The notes under the pieces were generated by a model, which was given only the letters and a program-made list of their open reading frames with translations, was not told where the DNA came from and ran no database searches. Shown here one piece after another: positions 25,322 to 37,286 of a stretch of 64,000 bases of DNA (position 1 is the stretch's first letter; every line of letters begins with the position of its first letter). The position numbers were made by a program, and so were the translations under genes. The stretch lies in contig JASANE010004946.1 of assembly GCA_030248225.1 (NCBI GenBank), forward strand, positions 1 to 64,000, given 5' to 3'. The stretch comes from Trileptium ribeirensis. Taxonomy: Eukaryota; Nematoda; Enoplea; Enoplida; Thoracostomopsidae.

Positions 25322-25700
25322 TGTACCGGGGTACCGGGGACAAGTCGGGTACCTGGTAGTGTGTCGGTGTGAATATGAGATATTTTGACTATTGGTAAAA
25401 ATTTTATATCACATTATATTACTGGAATGTGATGTCTTCTTAATAAAAAAAATAACCCAATATCGAAATATTGTCGTTTTAGCACTTGGCTGACTAATCG
25501 TAGGAGTAGTTTACCTCATCGTAGGAGTAGTTTTTCATAGCAACCTTCAATTCTTATTTACAGATTAGAGTGCTTAGTTTGAACATCGCAGATGCGTATG
25601 TGCATATGTGTAGATACTGCTGTTTACGAGAACTACCAAATATATATACCTGGTGCCCGGGTAATTTGTCGGGTCGGGTACGCGAGTAACCGGGTACCGC
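25322..25700. mobile_element. Candidate element with GTACCCGG-type imperfect inverted ends
   Basis: The left end (25322-25355) contains GTACCGGGG, GACAAG and CGGGTACCTGG. The right end (25640-25700), reversed, contains GGTACCCGG, CCCGACAAAT and CCCGGGCACCAGGTA. These are imperfect but co-ordered inverted repeats, CG-rich against an AT-rich background. No clear target duplication could be fixed, and the interior has no protein. It could be a decayed hAT-like MITE. Confidence 0.4.
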
Positions 25701-28212
25701 TCTACTACACGATACCCATGACTATTAAACATCTAAACGAGACGCACTCATGCAGCTTAGTCAGACACGTATATGTAGATAATCGCAGAAGCAAAAAATT
25801 AATCGCATGTAATATTTATGATTCATCTGTAACTGGTGTGGGGCTTATGATGACTTTTAACATATGATTCATAATTTAAAATGACATAATATCTTAGTGG
25901 ACCACTTGACGTTAAATTTTTGAATCACCGTAAACATTAGGAGAATTTATGGTTTATGTAGTATGTTTTATTATCATTGGATTTACCCTATTGATCAAAC
26001 GCCATTTGACTCATCAGCAATTTTAATTATTGTGTATATAATTCGTGAACTTATTGGATGGCATATACATATATTGTTGCGTAAGCAAAGGTACGCGACT
26101 CATTCCTGGGTCATAGGAAATGGTGCATTATATAAATAATAAAATTCATAAAACTCGCATAATTAAAAAATGAAAATTTCTACATTTCAATGAAAATTGA
26201 AAAATACTTTGCTAGTATTTGAAGATTTTACGTTGTACTGTATTTATTTAGCATAATTTTTATTTAAAATCATTTTTAAGTCGCTTGGCTGATGACCATT
26301 AGTATTTGTATACCGTGAGTTTATGGTGACGCATATCTAGCCATAAATAAGCATTGTTTGTGTATGCTAGTTTTATATAGTGTGTGGAACAAATCAATGT
26401 AACTGGCTAAAATCGTTCAAATTTTGGTCTGAATTAAAATTTGGTTGTTAGTGTCCTGATTACATAAAAATTTTGCAGCATATGTCTGACTTCTGGGCGC
26501 GCAACTATGTCATAAGAAAGCGCGTAAAACTATAAATTTTTAGGCCCCATATGGGTAATTTTTTAGTATTACAAATTAATAGTTTATTAAAGTTAACGCA
26601 AAATTTCACATTCCTTACTATATAGATTTTTGTGACCCAATTTATCGTTGCAGTTCGGACTTTGTATCAGAAACAACTGGACTATCTTTCTTAATTCAAA
26701 ACCACACCGAGCGCTATCGTAAAAATTTGAGGAAAATAATGTCATAAATTTGATTTCACGAAATCGAACGTTTGAACCATGATATTGCTTGAAAAGCGAA
26801 ATATTTGTTTTGTACTTTTTAGAATGTTTATTGGATGAGCTGTAACTATCCTCGCCGATCTGTCATCATATACCACAATCCAGTTTAATAATGGCAAAAT
26901 ATGTCTAATATAAAAATTGTAAAAGCATTATACCCAATTTAGTTATAGCGCATGTACGAGATAGTTAATACGAGTTCTGTACTTTTTACGCGTACCAGCA
27001 TTCCAGTCACAGAGGACTAAAGTATTAACGTCGTCAATCCATCTGTTTCAGTCTACCACTCCGTTGGTCTTACCTTTTCTTGTCCTGTTTAAGCATAAAT
27101 TCGATTTATATTAAAATACTACTGCAAGTTCATTTAATATATTTTTAAACATTTTATGTAATTTTGGTCAATAAATTTAATTATTATTAATTATTGAATA
27201 GGTTTTAAGATAAATCTGTGTACCGATTTGTTAATAGAATTATGCGCAATTGTGACGTTTAAAATGGTACCGCCACAGTGTATTGATTTACTAACAATTT
27301 TTAAGCATCTTGGTTCTCCAAGCATAAATGATCGAAGTTTATACCTATGTATATTCATATAACATATATATATTATTAACAGTTAGATTCGAACTTTATC
27401 TCGAACCACTCTACAAAAATTACGCCACATTCTTGATGAGACTCTGCATGGCAAATGCGCTACGTTGACCACGAGAAACTAACTTGCAAATGATACAATT
27501 TTAAGGCAATTTGTGTACATGACTGAAGTGGAATAATCAACAACAAAGAGGTTTTATCACAGGGCCCATATTCACGGGCATCGTAAGCTCTTCAAAAGTG
27601 GAGTTGGCCGAGAAAATTGAAAGGGTCCGGTTGTTTTACATTGGTTTTGTTATAAACCACCATTTACCTTTTGTGCTTTTGTCAGCAATATATTAATAAG
27701 TTAGAGGGGTCAGCCTCGTTCCCCGCCCCCCTTACAATGCACCTACCCGTATTGTCCGTTTATGTAAAGGTTTAATCAAATTCATAGCTATTTCAAATGC
27801 GATCCCAATTACCGTTAAGATTTTAGTGTGACAAATTCGAGAAAAAGACGAAATGTTTGCATTCAATCCACAGCTTTGTATATATATAAAACCTAGCTTA
27901 TATACTATTTGTAACAATTATATTGTTCTCCATTCGCAACTGTTTATTCTTTTGGCTTCGTTCAAGCTAATTTTACAATGCCATCTGACCAAGCGAATTT
28001 CCATTCGTGTTTAAACCATATCATGTGGCGTTTGATACATACGTGTTACAGCGACTTAATATTACTTAGGATTGTTATGCTTAATTGCTTAAGATACTTA
28101 ATATTACTGTACTACTACTTTTGGCTATTTTCACAAGGCAAAGTTGTTATGCTCCATTCATCTGAAGATGTGTGCGCTAGGCAGAGTTTTGTCGCAGCTC
28201 GCCACGGCAGTA
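25701..28212. other. Unassigned AT-rich sequence
   Basis: No protein domain, RNA gene or internal repeat was recognised. The many short open frames are unsupported. Composition is uniform and AT-rich. Confidence 0.4.
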
Positions 28213-29899
28213 ATGCACAGCTTGGCTAGCCTGAACGATATGTTGTGACAATTTAAGAACCGGGCTAGGTCATGTCAATATGCTAATTATGAGCCGAGCT
28301 GGTATATACATTTGTCCCAAGGGCCGGCTTCAGATTACGGTATGCAGTGTATAAATTAAGGATAGCTACTACTTTAGCTTACCGCATAGTTTAAAGTAGC
28401 TAGCTTTCAATCGAAAATTATTTTCCACAATCTTTAACCCTATTTTTGTGGGCGTTTTGCATATGCAGGTGTATCCGGAAATACATGGCCTAATTCTATA
28501 AACGATAGTTTAACTGAGGCTGCACTGTAGGGACAATTATATAGTACTGTTCGGCTAAGAATTTGACCAGTAGCGAAAATATTGACATGTAAAAACACGA
28601 CACAAACAGAGTTGAGCAGTGAAGCTGCTTTTAACAATGATTAATACAAGTTGTAGATCAATTGGTTATGTCTAAATACAGAAGACTGCGTGCTCTGAGG
28701 TTTTAGTGTCAGAAAATTCTTAATGAAACAGGATGGAAATTGTCGTTCGGATGCAGAGACATCACATATATAACCATAAATGCACGAGATCCGAGGTCTC
28801 AGAGTGAGCAGCTTTAGGGAGTACATTGGGAGGCCTCCTGCCTACCGAGAAGATCAGTTTGGGGGGAGTGGGGTGCCGTGTATTCGGGGCGTGGGGGTTG
28901 CCTCGTTTCGGCAGCGTTGCTGGAGGTTGGCGATACCGTCGCCTTCGATGCCGGTATTATGGGGGAGGGGGCCACGCGACGCCTTGCATCCCGGGGGGGG
29001 GGGTAAAGTGGGAACGTGATTGCGGCACCTTCGTCGACTATATAGAGCCTAGGGCGCAGCCGCGCCAAAAGCATAGGCTGCGAAGATGTCGCAGCCCACC
29101 TCTCCCCTTACCCAGCGCTACGTCTTCGGTTCTGCGGGTTACGGGGCCGCCGATGTTGGAACCAGGCGTTCGGGTGCGGCGCTGGGGGAGGGGAGGGGGG
29201 TTGCGTAGGTTTCTCCGCTGAGGGCAGCGCGGTTGTGGCGCCTTAAGCCCAAACCATCGTGCCTATACCTTTGTCGCCACCAAGTGGGAGGGACGAAGCA
29301 GGCAGCAAACACAGAGGCGTCGAAGGAGCCGCAGCTCCCCTCTCTCGTCCCCCAACGCCGCAGGAGAAGGTGCGGCGCCTGCGGCGCTAGCGGAAGGGGG
29401 GTCCGGCGCTGTCCGTGTTGGGGGAGGGGCGCGGCTGCGTCACATTCGGCGCTGCGGGAGGGGAGGGCGGGGGGATGCAGCTTCTTCAGTGCTCTGGAGT
29501 TGCGTGCGGTGCCTTCGTCGACTAGATGTTAAGGTCCTGCGGCGTCGTCGAGGGCGGTTGGGTGACTAATCGGAGTGTCGGCGCTTTGCGCTGCCGAGAG
29601 AGGCCGATTCCTCAGGGAGTAACCCCCTATGCGCATATATGTAATAGGTGTCATGGTCCGTCGGCTTATGGGGGTAGACGGTCGGTGGAGCTGAGGTCGT
29701 CGGGGGAGTTCTCAGGGGTGACTTCCCGCATCATTGGTCGACCTCCCCATCTTCCCTCCTATACACGTGGACATACATAGTATCATGAAAACTAGTACTA
29801 AATAAATACGGTTAAATGAGCAACGCTATCTATTAACACAAGTTATATGACACAGCCCGGCAAGTACAAACATATATACTGGTCTAGCTAGGCTGTGCA
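28213..29899. mobile_element. GC-rich island between imperfect inverted repeats
   Basis: The left end (TGCACAGCTTGGCTAG, then CCGGGCTAGGTCATGTC) and the reversed right end (TGCACAGCCTAGCTAG, then CCGGGCTGTGTCATATAAC) match over about 70 bases with gaps. Between them, about 28850-29780 is strikingly GC-rich with G-runs (GGGGGGGGGGG near 28993), unlike any neighbour. A phrase TGCGG[CT][AG]CCTTCGTCGACTA occurs at 29021 and 29505, suggesting a 484-bp internal duplication. Open frames of 80-130 codons on both strands are expected in GC-rich DNA and show no family. It could be a non-autonomous element or captured foreign DNA. Confidence 0.4.
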
Positions 29900-30193
29900 T
29901 CTTGCTTTGCAAGGGCCGGGATCGACATGCCAAAACGTCACGACCCAGATTCGACTGTGTGACAGAATCCGGCCCTAGGTGTACACATCTTAAGGTCGAC
30001 GATGTGTTACGCCAAACGTCTTAATATGATTTTATTAAAATTGGTTTGCTATTGTCATTCGTTTCTGAGACATGTCTCAGCTTTTTATTACATAACTTCG
30101 GCTATAGGATTCTTTTTAGCGCTGTTTGGGCTGTGGTGGTGGTGGTGGGGGAATCAGCAAATGGTCGCACACCGCTGAAATTGGTGCCAATCG

Positions 30194-30214
30194 ACTCAGC
30201 TCGACGAGCTGAGT
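30194..30214. other. Perfect short palindrome, 10-bp arms
   Basis: ACTCAGCTCG, one central base, then its exact complement. A related, reversed copy lies at 35744-35763. It may be the end or subterminal region of a dispersed element. Confidence 0.6.
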
Positions 30215-30478
30215 TCAAAAATACCGCATACGACCATTTTCCGAAAAAAATTTTTTTCATTTATTCCTGTTTTTACCCAATGGTCAAATGTGAAATGTCA
30301 CCTGAAAATTTTGAAAAAAATTTTGCAAAATAGACATGATGCTTCTAGATCGATCCAGGATTACAGGAGAAACTGAATGGTTCCATTCATATCGATATAT
30401 CTGGCCTCCCTCTGAAGTTATCCGCAAGAACAGTTAACCACTTCGGAAGTAACCCTTTGGGAACGCTCGATTGATCGA

Positions 30479-31498
30479 TTGATGATTTATTTTCCATTTT
30501 TTATATTTTACAGCATAATATTAAGCTATGGTGGCACAAGTGGCAGACCTCAAAATACTAAATTTAACATTTCGCTCCTTAATACTATACTTCCTGAACC
30601 TGATATTAACAATTTGCGCATGCCCTATAACCAAATGGTGCGTAGAACAAGTACATATGAAGATACTATTGTTCTGCTTGCCCAATGGAGACTTATCGCT
30701 AACAACCAACAATGTACATGTGGCGACGCGATGTATTTGGCTGCGCGTAATGACCTCGCGCGCCTTTACAAGTACGAATGGCGCTGTAAAAATTGCCGAG
30801 CAAAATTATCTATTCGAAGCGGCTCATTTTTTGCCGGTCACCGGATCACATTGGAAACGACACTCGTGATCATTTTCGGCTACATCAAAACTTCATTCGC
30901 TTGCAAACAGGGGTCGCCACAGATACCATTACGAACTGGTACAACTACTGTAGGGATGTCGCTGTGGCTTACGACCGTGATCATTGGCAAAACTGCATGT
31001 TGGGCGGCCCCGGTATCGACGTAGAAGTTGACGAGTCGAAGTTTTTTCGGCAAAAATACAACCGCCGCATGCCATGGTTGAGTGGTGGGCATGATTGAAC
31101 GACAAACGGGCAGGTGTCTACTTTTCCACGTCCCCAATCGCACCATCAACACAGTCATGCCTCTAATATTTCAACATATCCGACCGGGAACCCGCAACAT
31201 CACCGACAGCTTCCAGACCTACATCCAAGGACTGCGAAGCCTACCGAGCCCCCAGCAATATACTCACGCCACGGTCAACCACCATAACCGCCAATGCCTT
31301 AATCCCGACAATCCCGACGCCCATACGCACAACATTGATGGTCTCTGGGGAAATTTGAAAATTTTCATTCGGCGACGCCAAGACGTTCCTCATAGCCTAT
31401 TCCAGCGAGCCCTTATTGAATTTCAATGGCGACCACAATTCGCTGAAAATATTGTCGGTGCACTCATTACCCAAATCGGAAACATGTATCGCGTCTAG
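30479..31498 (+). pseudogene. Merlin-type (IS1595/ISXO2-like) DDE transposase, frameshifted
   Basis: Three overlapping frames together give a nearly complete transposase of about 330-340 residues. Frame 1 (30479 to about 30908) holds a zinc-ribbon, CTCGD and WRCKNC (residues 79, 81, 103, 106), then the family's RxGSFF step. Frame 2 (about 30908-31085) holds TNWYNYCR and the first catalytic Asp in VDESKF (31030). Frame 3 (31082-31498) holds ERQTG, the second Asp in TDSFQTY (about 31205) and HTHNIDGLW. In that last motif the usual third catalytic Glu is Asp (about 31337). Two indels, near 30908 and 31085, break the gene. Such enzymes excise and insert Merlin DNA transposons. The 5' start is uncertain, and clear terminal repeats were not found. 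Confidence 0.85.
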
Positions 31499-31557
31499 AT
31501 GTTAGTTCCAATGTCTGTAATACGTTTTCTTATAGAGTTCTAGATTAAGCCTAACAA

Positions 31558-31770
31558 AATAAACCTAAGCGTTAGACTAAGCCTAAGCCTTAGACTAAGC
31601 CTAAGCCTTAGACTAAGCCTAAGCCTTAGACTAAGCCTATGCCTTAGACTAAGCCTAAGCCTAAGCCTTAGACTAAGCCTAAGCCTAAGCCTTAGACTAA
31701 GCCTAAGCCTAAGCCTTAGACTAAGCCTAAGCCTAAACTAAGCTAAGCCTAAGTCTTAGATTAAGCGTAA
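31558..31770 (+). repeat. Hexamer-register array (GCCTAA / GCCTTA / GACTAA)
   Basis: The left part repeats the 18-mer GCCTAAGCCTTAGACTAA. The right part repeats a 24-base version with one more GCCTAA. All steps are multiples of six. GCCTAA is the complement of TTAGGC, the nematode telomere unit, but the mixture with GCCTTA and GACTAA makes it telomere-like rather than telomeric. Degenerate units trail off to about 31950. Confidence 0.85.
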
Positions 31771-33774
31771 GACTAAGCCGGCGGCTGCCGCCCCCCGGAC
31801 CCCCACACTAAGCCGCTGCGCTGGCTAACTGCCACGGTTTTGGGTGCACAGTACTGGTGCTTCCTCGACTGCGTTTGCCGGTGCAGTATATCCGGATACC
31901 TTAACCTAAGCTTCAAGCTTACCCTAAAACTGAGCCCAGTCTAAACCTAATTTCTAAACATCAAAATATCCATTTTTCGCTTGCATTCCCGATATCGGGA
32001 GCCATAACATATTATCGGACAGTAATCCTCACACCGCATGCATCGCCATATAGCCCATTGCATTTTCTATATCATATCCAAATTTGAGCCCAATCGGCCA
32101 ACCCAATCCAAAGTTATGTCCAAAAAGGTCAAAAAACCAAAATCCATATTTCTAGAAATAATCCGACCCCTGAAATTGGGCCCCTCTTCTGAACCCATTT
32201 GAAGAGCTAGGGACCAGAAACCTTTTGTATTCAAAAATTTTTCTTTTCTTTTTTTATTAATAATGTTTTTATGAAATAAATCAAGGAAAAACTGGAAAAA
32301 TCAAGAAAAACGGTGAGGGGTCAGGGGGTGACGGTTTTAAGCGGAGCTTTAGGAAAAAAATTTGCCAAAAAGCCTCTATACCCAAAAAATCCAAACAAAA
32401 GAACAATAATTTAGCATCATCAAGAGGTTATACCTGAAAAGGCGCAACCCTGATCTCGAAGAGATCTCTTTTAGGGGTAAGAGAAGATGATTGGAGGTCC
32501 AGAGACTATGGGGGCAATACTGAAAAGATGGTGGGGCCCCTTCTCTGTTTTCCCCCTCAGCCCAATCAGGGCCAAGCCATGAGTAAAAACAGTATTCTTG
32601 ACGCTACGTTGTACCATAAAAAAGAAACATTTTCAGTCATTATGTTCGCTCAGATGCCTTTGGTGAGCTCTTTTAATGTCTCAGAACACATTAATCGACC
32701 TCTACAACATAGTGTGGCCAGTCTGTGTTTATTCCGTATATAGAGTTTCAAAATTGAGCTTGTTAAGCCCTTGTTAAAAGCACAGCAAGACAATATGCCA
32801 GTAGCACAGTAGAATTAGTGGCTGTATTTTTCAGCACATCAGTGCCTCCGTCTCGCTAGTGCAGGCATAGGTGGTGTCGAGAAATTGCTAAGTCGTGACA
32901 ACTGTCAAATTGTCTTTTTCAGTTAATCTATGATACAAATAACAGTGTTACACGCTTTTGGATAGCGAACTTTTTCGCAACTTTCAAAGCCTAGCCATAT
33001 TGGCTCACAAATTTTGAAAACAGCTAGTGTTTTTGTTTCGTGGTGCAGCCTGAAAATTTGCGCTTACTTTCAGCAGGATTTTTCCTCTGGTCGTGAAGAA
33101 AACAATTATTTTTACGTTGTAGGGCCCTAGAGCTTGCGAATTGGCTAATTTCAACGTAAGAACAGTTGCATCAATTGTATGGCGCTATCCAAATCGTATT
33201 GGGAAAATCTGTAACCCCGCAGCCAATATAGCCATAAACTTCAAATTATTATTGAAAAAATAATAATTTAGCATTTATAGCCCATGTACACCTCACAGTG
33301 ATGAAAAACACCCAAAATACTATTAATACAAAGAAACCATCGTGTTTAACGGGTAAAATAACCACATATGCCTATGTTTCACCCGCACCGCCCCCCAAAA
33401 AAAAGAGCAAAAAGCTTTTATTACAACTTCTTTTAACTTGAATAATCCATGAGACCAAGTTTCGGTTCTGATTCCAGCAAAAAATTGGAGTAAAGCTTCT
33501 GATTCCGGTTCTCACTGGAGGCAGAGGTAGATTAGTTACCAAGTCTTTATAAAGCTTATAAGCATGGTCTATGAAATGTAAGAACCTAACTATATTAAAC
33601 CTAAACGCCTCAGTCGACGAAATGTCAAAAATCGCGAAATTGGACCTTAATTAATGTTATAAACGGAAAACCAAAAACTCAAAAGATAAAATCGAATAGA
33701 TCCTGAAAACTGTATTATACAAACAGCCGTGACTTAACAGGCAAAATATAACTCAGAAACTGTACTAGTAACTC
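31771..33774. other. Unassigned: small GC-rich patch, then repeat-like intergenic DNA
   Basis: A GC-rich patch (about 31778-31900) contains CGGCGGCTGCCGCCCCCCGG. The rest (31960-32560) has a style typical of dispersed repeats but no second copy in the window. A 71-codon frame at 32528-32743 has no recognisable motif. Confidence 0.4.
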
Positions 33775-34400
33775 GCAAGCGAGGCTGAAACGGAGCACCC
33801 TGGAAAACAACTGGGAAGTAATACCATTCTTGATATCTTACAAGCTACATAAAACCATGCAATGAAGGCAGACTACCTTCGGGAAATTGGGTTAGTCGAT
33901 TGCAAAAAATAGAGTGAAACCGTCGAAAACAATATAGTTGGACGCTAGATAACATAATCATCCTATCCAGCATGGTTTATAATCTTAAATACAATCGTTT
34001 GAAAGTAAATACACGCTAAAATTTGACACTAAATATATATAACTAAATATATACACGCTAAAATACATTTTGAAACTAAATATATACACGCTAAAATTTG
34101 AGAAATCCATATTGTGATAAAAGGTCGACGAACTATTCAATACGCAGCGGCTCACACATACAAAAGTTGATCTTTAACAAAGTCATAGATCTGGATAAAC
34201 TGATTCTGGATTTTTCGATGTGATACCTCTGTCGCTAATGTATTCTGCGAAACACTGGGACCCATATGACCAGATTTGGTGCAGAAACCTTAAAAACCAG
34301 TTTCTGACTATTTTGACCCGAGCGATGGGGTCGGATCTCTTACGTTCAAATAAAGGGCACATCGTCAAACACATTGCTATCAAACAAAAAATTTTGTAGA
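33775..34400 (-). mobile_element. Family R1 copy 1, truncated
   Basis: Read on the minus strand, the element ends CCGTTTCAGCC, TCGCTTGCGAG, TTACTAG, with a T following. Inside are one monomer mark (CTAGATAACATAATCATCC near 33945) and the R1 internal module at 34183-34400 (TGCGAAACACTGG, CAGATTTGGTGCAGAAACC). The opposite end is missing. A local triplication of ACTAAATATATACACGCTAAAA lies at about 34000-34101. Confidence 0.6.
34003..34101 (+). repeat. Short tandem repeat, about 3 units
   Basis: Units containing AAATATATACACGCTAAAAT, 25-45 bases apart, inside the first R1 copy. Confidence 0.75.
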
Positions 34401-36157
34401 AATACATACACCCGAAGTTGATTTATGTGTTAAAGAAATTATCAAGATTTTCCTTCTAGCACTATTAGTGTAAATTCAGCTTCACTTCAAACAGAAGTTG
34501 GAAACATTAAAATCGCCAAATATAATAATGCATAACAAAGGTTTACATATTAATGCCTTCAGATAAGTTGATTCTTGAAATTACGTTACTTTTAGAACAA
34601 TGAGACTGCAATTTTTAAACACTACTGCTACAGTGTGTTTCTGCTCCAAGTATAAAACACATACCCGAACATATTTAAGAGATGGGTTCCAGCGATGTGT
34701 TTGATCACAGCGTGTCACAAGTAAAGCAAATAAGTCATCGATGCTAACTGGAAACTCGTCCTATAACAATAAAACGTGAGATATATTTTAAATCACAAAC
34801 GTGATGAAATTGCAGTCATTGCAAAGCGAAGTGACAGCAGCAGTCATGAAGCAAATTTTGTTCGAATACCGCATGTGCTAGATAAATTACCAAGGATCGT
34901 TTCTATTTTCGAACATTATTATGTTCATTAACAAAAGATGCGCTAATTTTCGCAGAAATTGAGTTATCTTCAGTTGTTAGAAAATTAGTAGTATATTGTG
35001 TGAAGCCAATCGTTTATGATAAACAAGCAGTTCAATGCCTCAAAAAGGTCCAAATAAATTTTCAAATGACGTTTTTAATACAGCAAATACTCCGATTTAA
35101 ATAAAAAACTCTAATAAGACTAACTTAAGAGCCCTATTCTTCATCTTTCGTAAGCTATTTCAAGTTACTAATATTCTAATGCTTACTTTCAAGTAGTACA
35201 GACGACCATAAGTAGGATGATTTACGCATGAAATATCAGGTTTATCCAGCCCCAAATTTGTCCAGGTGTTCACGGTTTCAAGCAAGCCGTTTGAGATTTG
35301 TAAAGCTTTTCGAGAAAATCGAATATGCTGCAACATCAAATTGGACACGTAAGTCAAGACTGGATTTCCAAAAAAAATTATAAGGTTTTCACTACTCAGG
35401 AAATGTCTATTTCCGCCATTTTATGACAAAATTTGTTTTTTATAAATTTTATGCGATATGAATGGTTGACTTGGTACCCAAATTTTTTTAATTTTTGTTC
35501 AATAAGTGTATAATTTTACATATTATTCGAACCGCATTGACCAGTTCAGTCGAATGGTGGTAAAATCAACACAATCAGTTCAGGAACTAACGACATTGGC
35601 TTAGCCTTAGGATTTCACATGATAGGAAATAATTCCTTAACCCGTAATGTGAAAAAATGTTGGGTACCGAGGGGGACGATTAGGAATTAAAAAAATCACA
35701 AAAGAAATTTGTCATGGAAATAGCAGAAATTACATTTTCTGAACCAGCTCGTCGAGCTGACTCAAATGGTACTACATTTACTTTTGTATCTTCAAAATTG
35801 AACAATTTAGGGCTACAGGGGCTAACCGAAAAGACCCAAAAAGCCTAGTGGGCATAATTGGCCTCGTCAGAAATTTGGTCACTTTCGTTATACAAAATCT
35901 AGGCGCGGCTTTTAGCTTCTTATTTGGCAAACCATCAAAATGCACAGATATTGTAACAAGTGTGTTTTGGTGTGCCCTGGTGCATCAGTCACCATGGACA
36001 CTCACCCCTTTCGACCAATCCCATCAGGTGTAGATGCCGATTTAAGTTATAATGACTGCCAGAGCCCATATCACTAACGATAATAATATGTGCTTATTTT
36101 ATTTCAGCAGATATGGCGTCTACTTTCGATTAATTCTCTTGTAGCAAAACCTCTGCT
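34401..36157. other. Unassigned sequence with a second copy of the CTCGxCGAG palindrome
   Basis: No gene recognised. CCAGCTCGTCGAGCTGACTC at 35744-35763 is the reverse-orientation relative of the palindrome at 30194. Short open frames have no motif. Confidence 0.4.
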
Positions 36158-36412
36158 TCATAATTCAACACTGTCATTCCTTGCCCACGTCTGATAATCA
36201 CATCTAGCTAATGTGGCTGGGATGCCCATCTGAGGTTCAGGTCTCACAGCTCCCTTTAACGAGCCTCGTCTGCTCATCCGTTCGGCTTGTTCGTTCCCTT
36301 CGATACCCATGTGACCTGGAAAGCAAATATTAGAATTAAAATGTGGTAATTTGGTTTCAAGAAACTTATACAGTTCTCTCTTGTCAAAGGTATCTACAGA
36401 GACCCTGCCTGA
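36158..36412 (-). pseudogene. LINE-type RNase H fragment
   Basis: On the minus strand one frame is open for about 84 codons to a TGA at 36158. It contains KRELYKFLETKLP, then PGHMGIEGNEQAERMSRRGS, then PEPQMGIPATLA. This is the C-terminal half of the RNase H of I/R1-like non-LTR elements (PGHxGIxGNExADxLAxxGS); the final catalytic Asp after NEQA is Glu here. The enzyme removes the RNA strand during reverse transcription. There is no start codon and the upstream side runs into an R1 repeat, so it is a fragment. Confidence 0.75.
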
Positions 36413-36419
36413 ATAAAAT

Positions 36420-36945
36420 GTTAATTTTTAAGTCTAAAATGTTGGCTGATTTATTATTGGTATTAACTTTATTCAGTATCGTCGTGCCAGGGTCGTTTTT
36501 TCCGACAAATTTCTGATCCCTACCCATTGAAAACCCATTAGAGGGCGTCAAATATGCATGCTGGACTCTTTGATAACCCATGATTGTATTCAGCTTTCCC
36601 AAATACCTATATAAAGTCCATTCTTAATGCATTGTAAGCAATACATAATCAGACAAATGAAAACGCACTACATTTTAGAAATTGGGTTCTTCGACCGTAA
36701 AACCCTTGAAATTGGAAAAGGTATAATATAGTTAAGCTGGACTCTATAAAATAAAACCATCGTATTCCGTGTCCTTTCATCACTCATTCATTATTCAGTC
36801 ATCACCTTTGCTACCGATCAAAAAAACTGTCAAAATTCGTCCATCCAAAAATGAATTTTGAATGGCAGGGATAGATAAAAAGAAAACTTTCACGATTTTC
36901 CCTAGCGCTCTCCTGAAAACTCCGCTCGCTCCGTATCAACAAGCA
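36420..36945 (-). mobile_element. Family R1 fragment with two monomers and one end
   Basis: Monomer marks CTGGACTCT occur at 36561 and 36737, 176 bases apart, as in the other R1 copies. The conserved R1 outer end, AACTCCGCTCGCTCC, lies at about 36918-36932. The hairpin end is absent. Confidence 0.6.
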
Positions 36946-37079
36946 AAACCAAACGCCGGACCTTGGCAGTTCGTCTATGTTCCGTATTTCGCTGGGAGCC
37001 TCTATCGCGAGATATAGGACGCGAAAGATAGACGCGCGGATGGCCTAATTTAAAAAAATGTCCCTTGATAACTTTGGGA

Positions 37080-37286
37080 CCCATTATGAATCACAAGACG
37101 TGGTCGGTGGGTTTGGCATTTAATCTAAGGGCACTAAAAGATTAAATTTGTGATGAAATAAAAAAAAAGGGAAGCTCCATCAATCCGGAAACGAGTTATG
37201 ATCTTCACAGATAAACAAAAAAGACATTTTTGTGATTTCTGCCACTGGAAACTCCGCTCGCTCAGTCTCAATGAGCCCCAGGAGTC
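37080..37286 (-). mobile_element. Second R1 outer-end fragment
   Basis: Contains the R1 internal words (CGGAAACGAGTTATGATC) and GGAAACTCCGCTCGCTCAGT at about 37249-37268. No monomers or hairpin end; possibly a partial duplication of the previous end. Confidence 0.5.

Noticed and set aside
28814..29780. Open frames of 80-130 codons on both strands of the GC-rich island
   Set aside because: GC-rich DNA has few stop codons; the frames overlap on both strands, show no motif and are rich in Arg, Gly and Pro.
31558..31770. A true chromosome-end telomere
   Set aside because: The units are mixed (GCCTAA, GCCTTA, GACTAA), only about 210 bases long, and flanked by other sequence on both sides.
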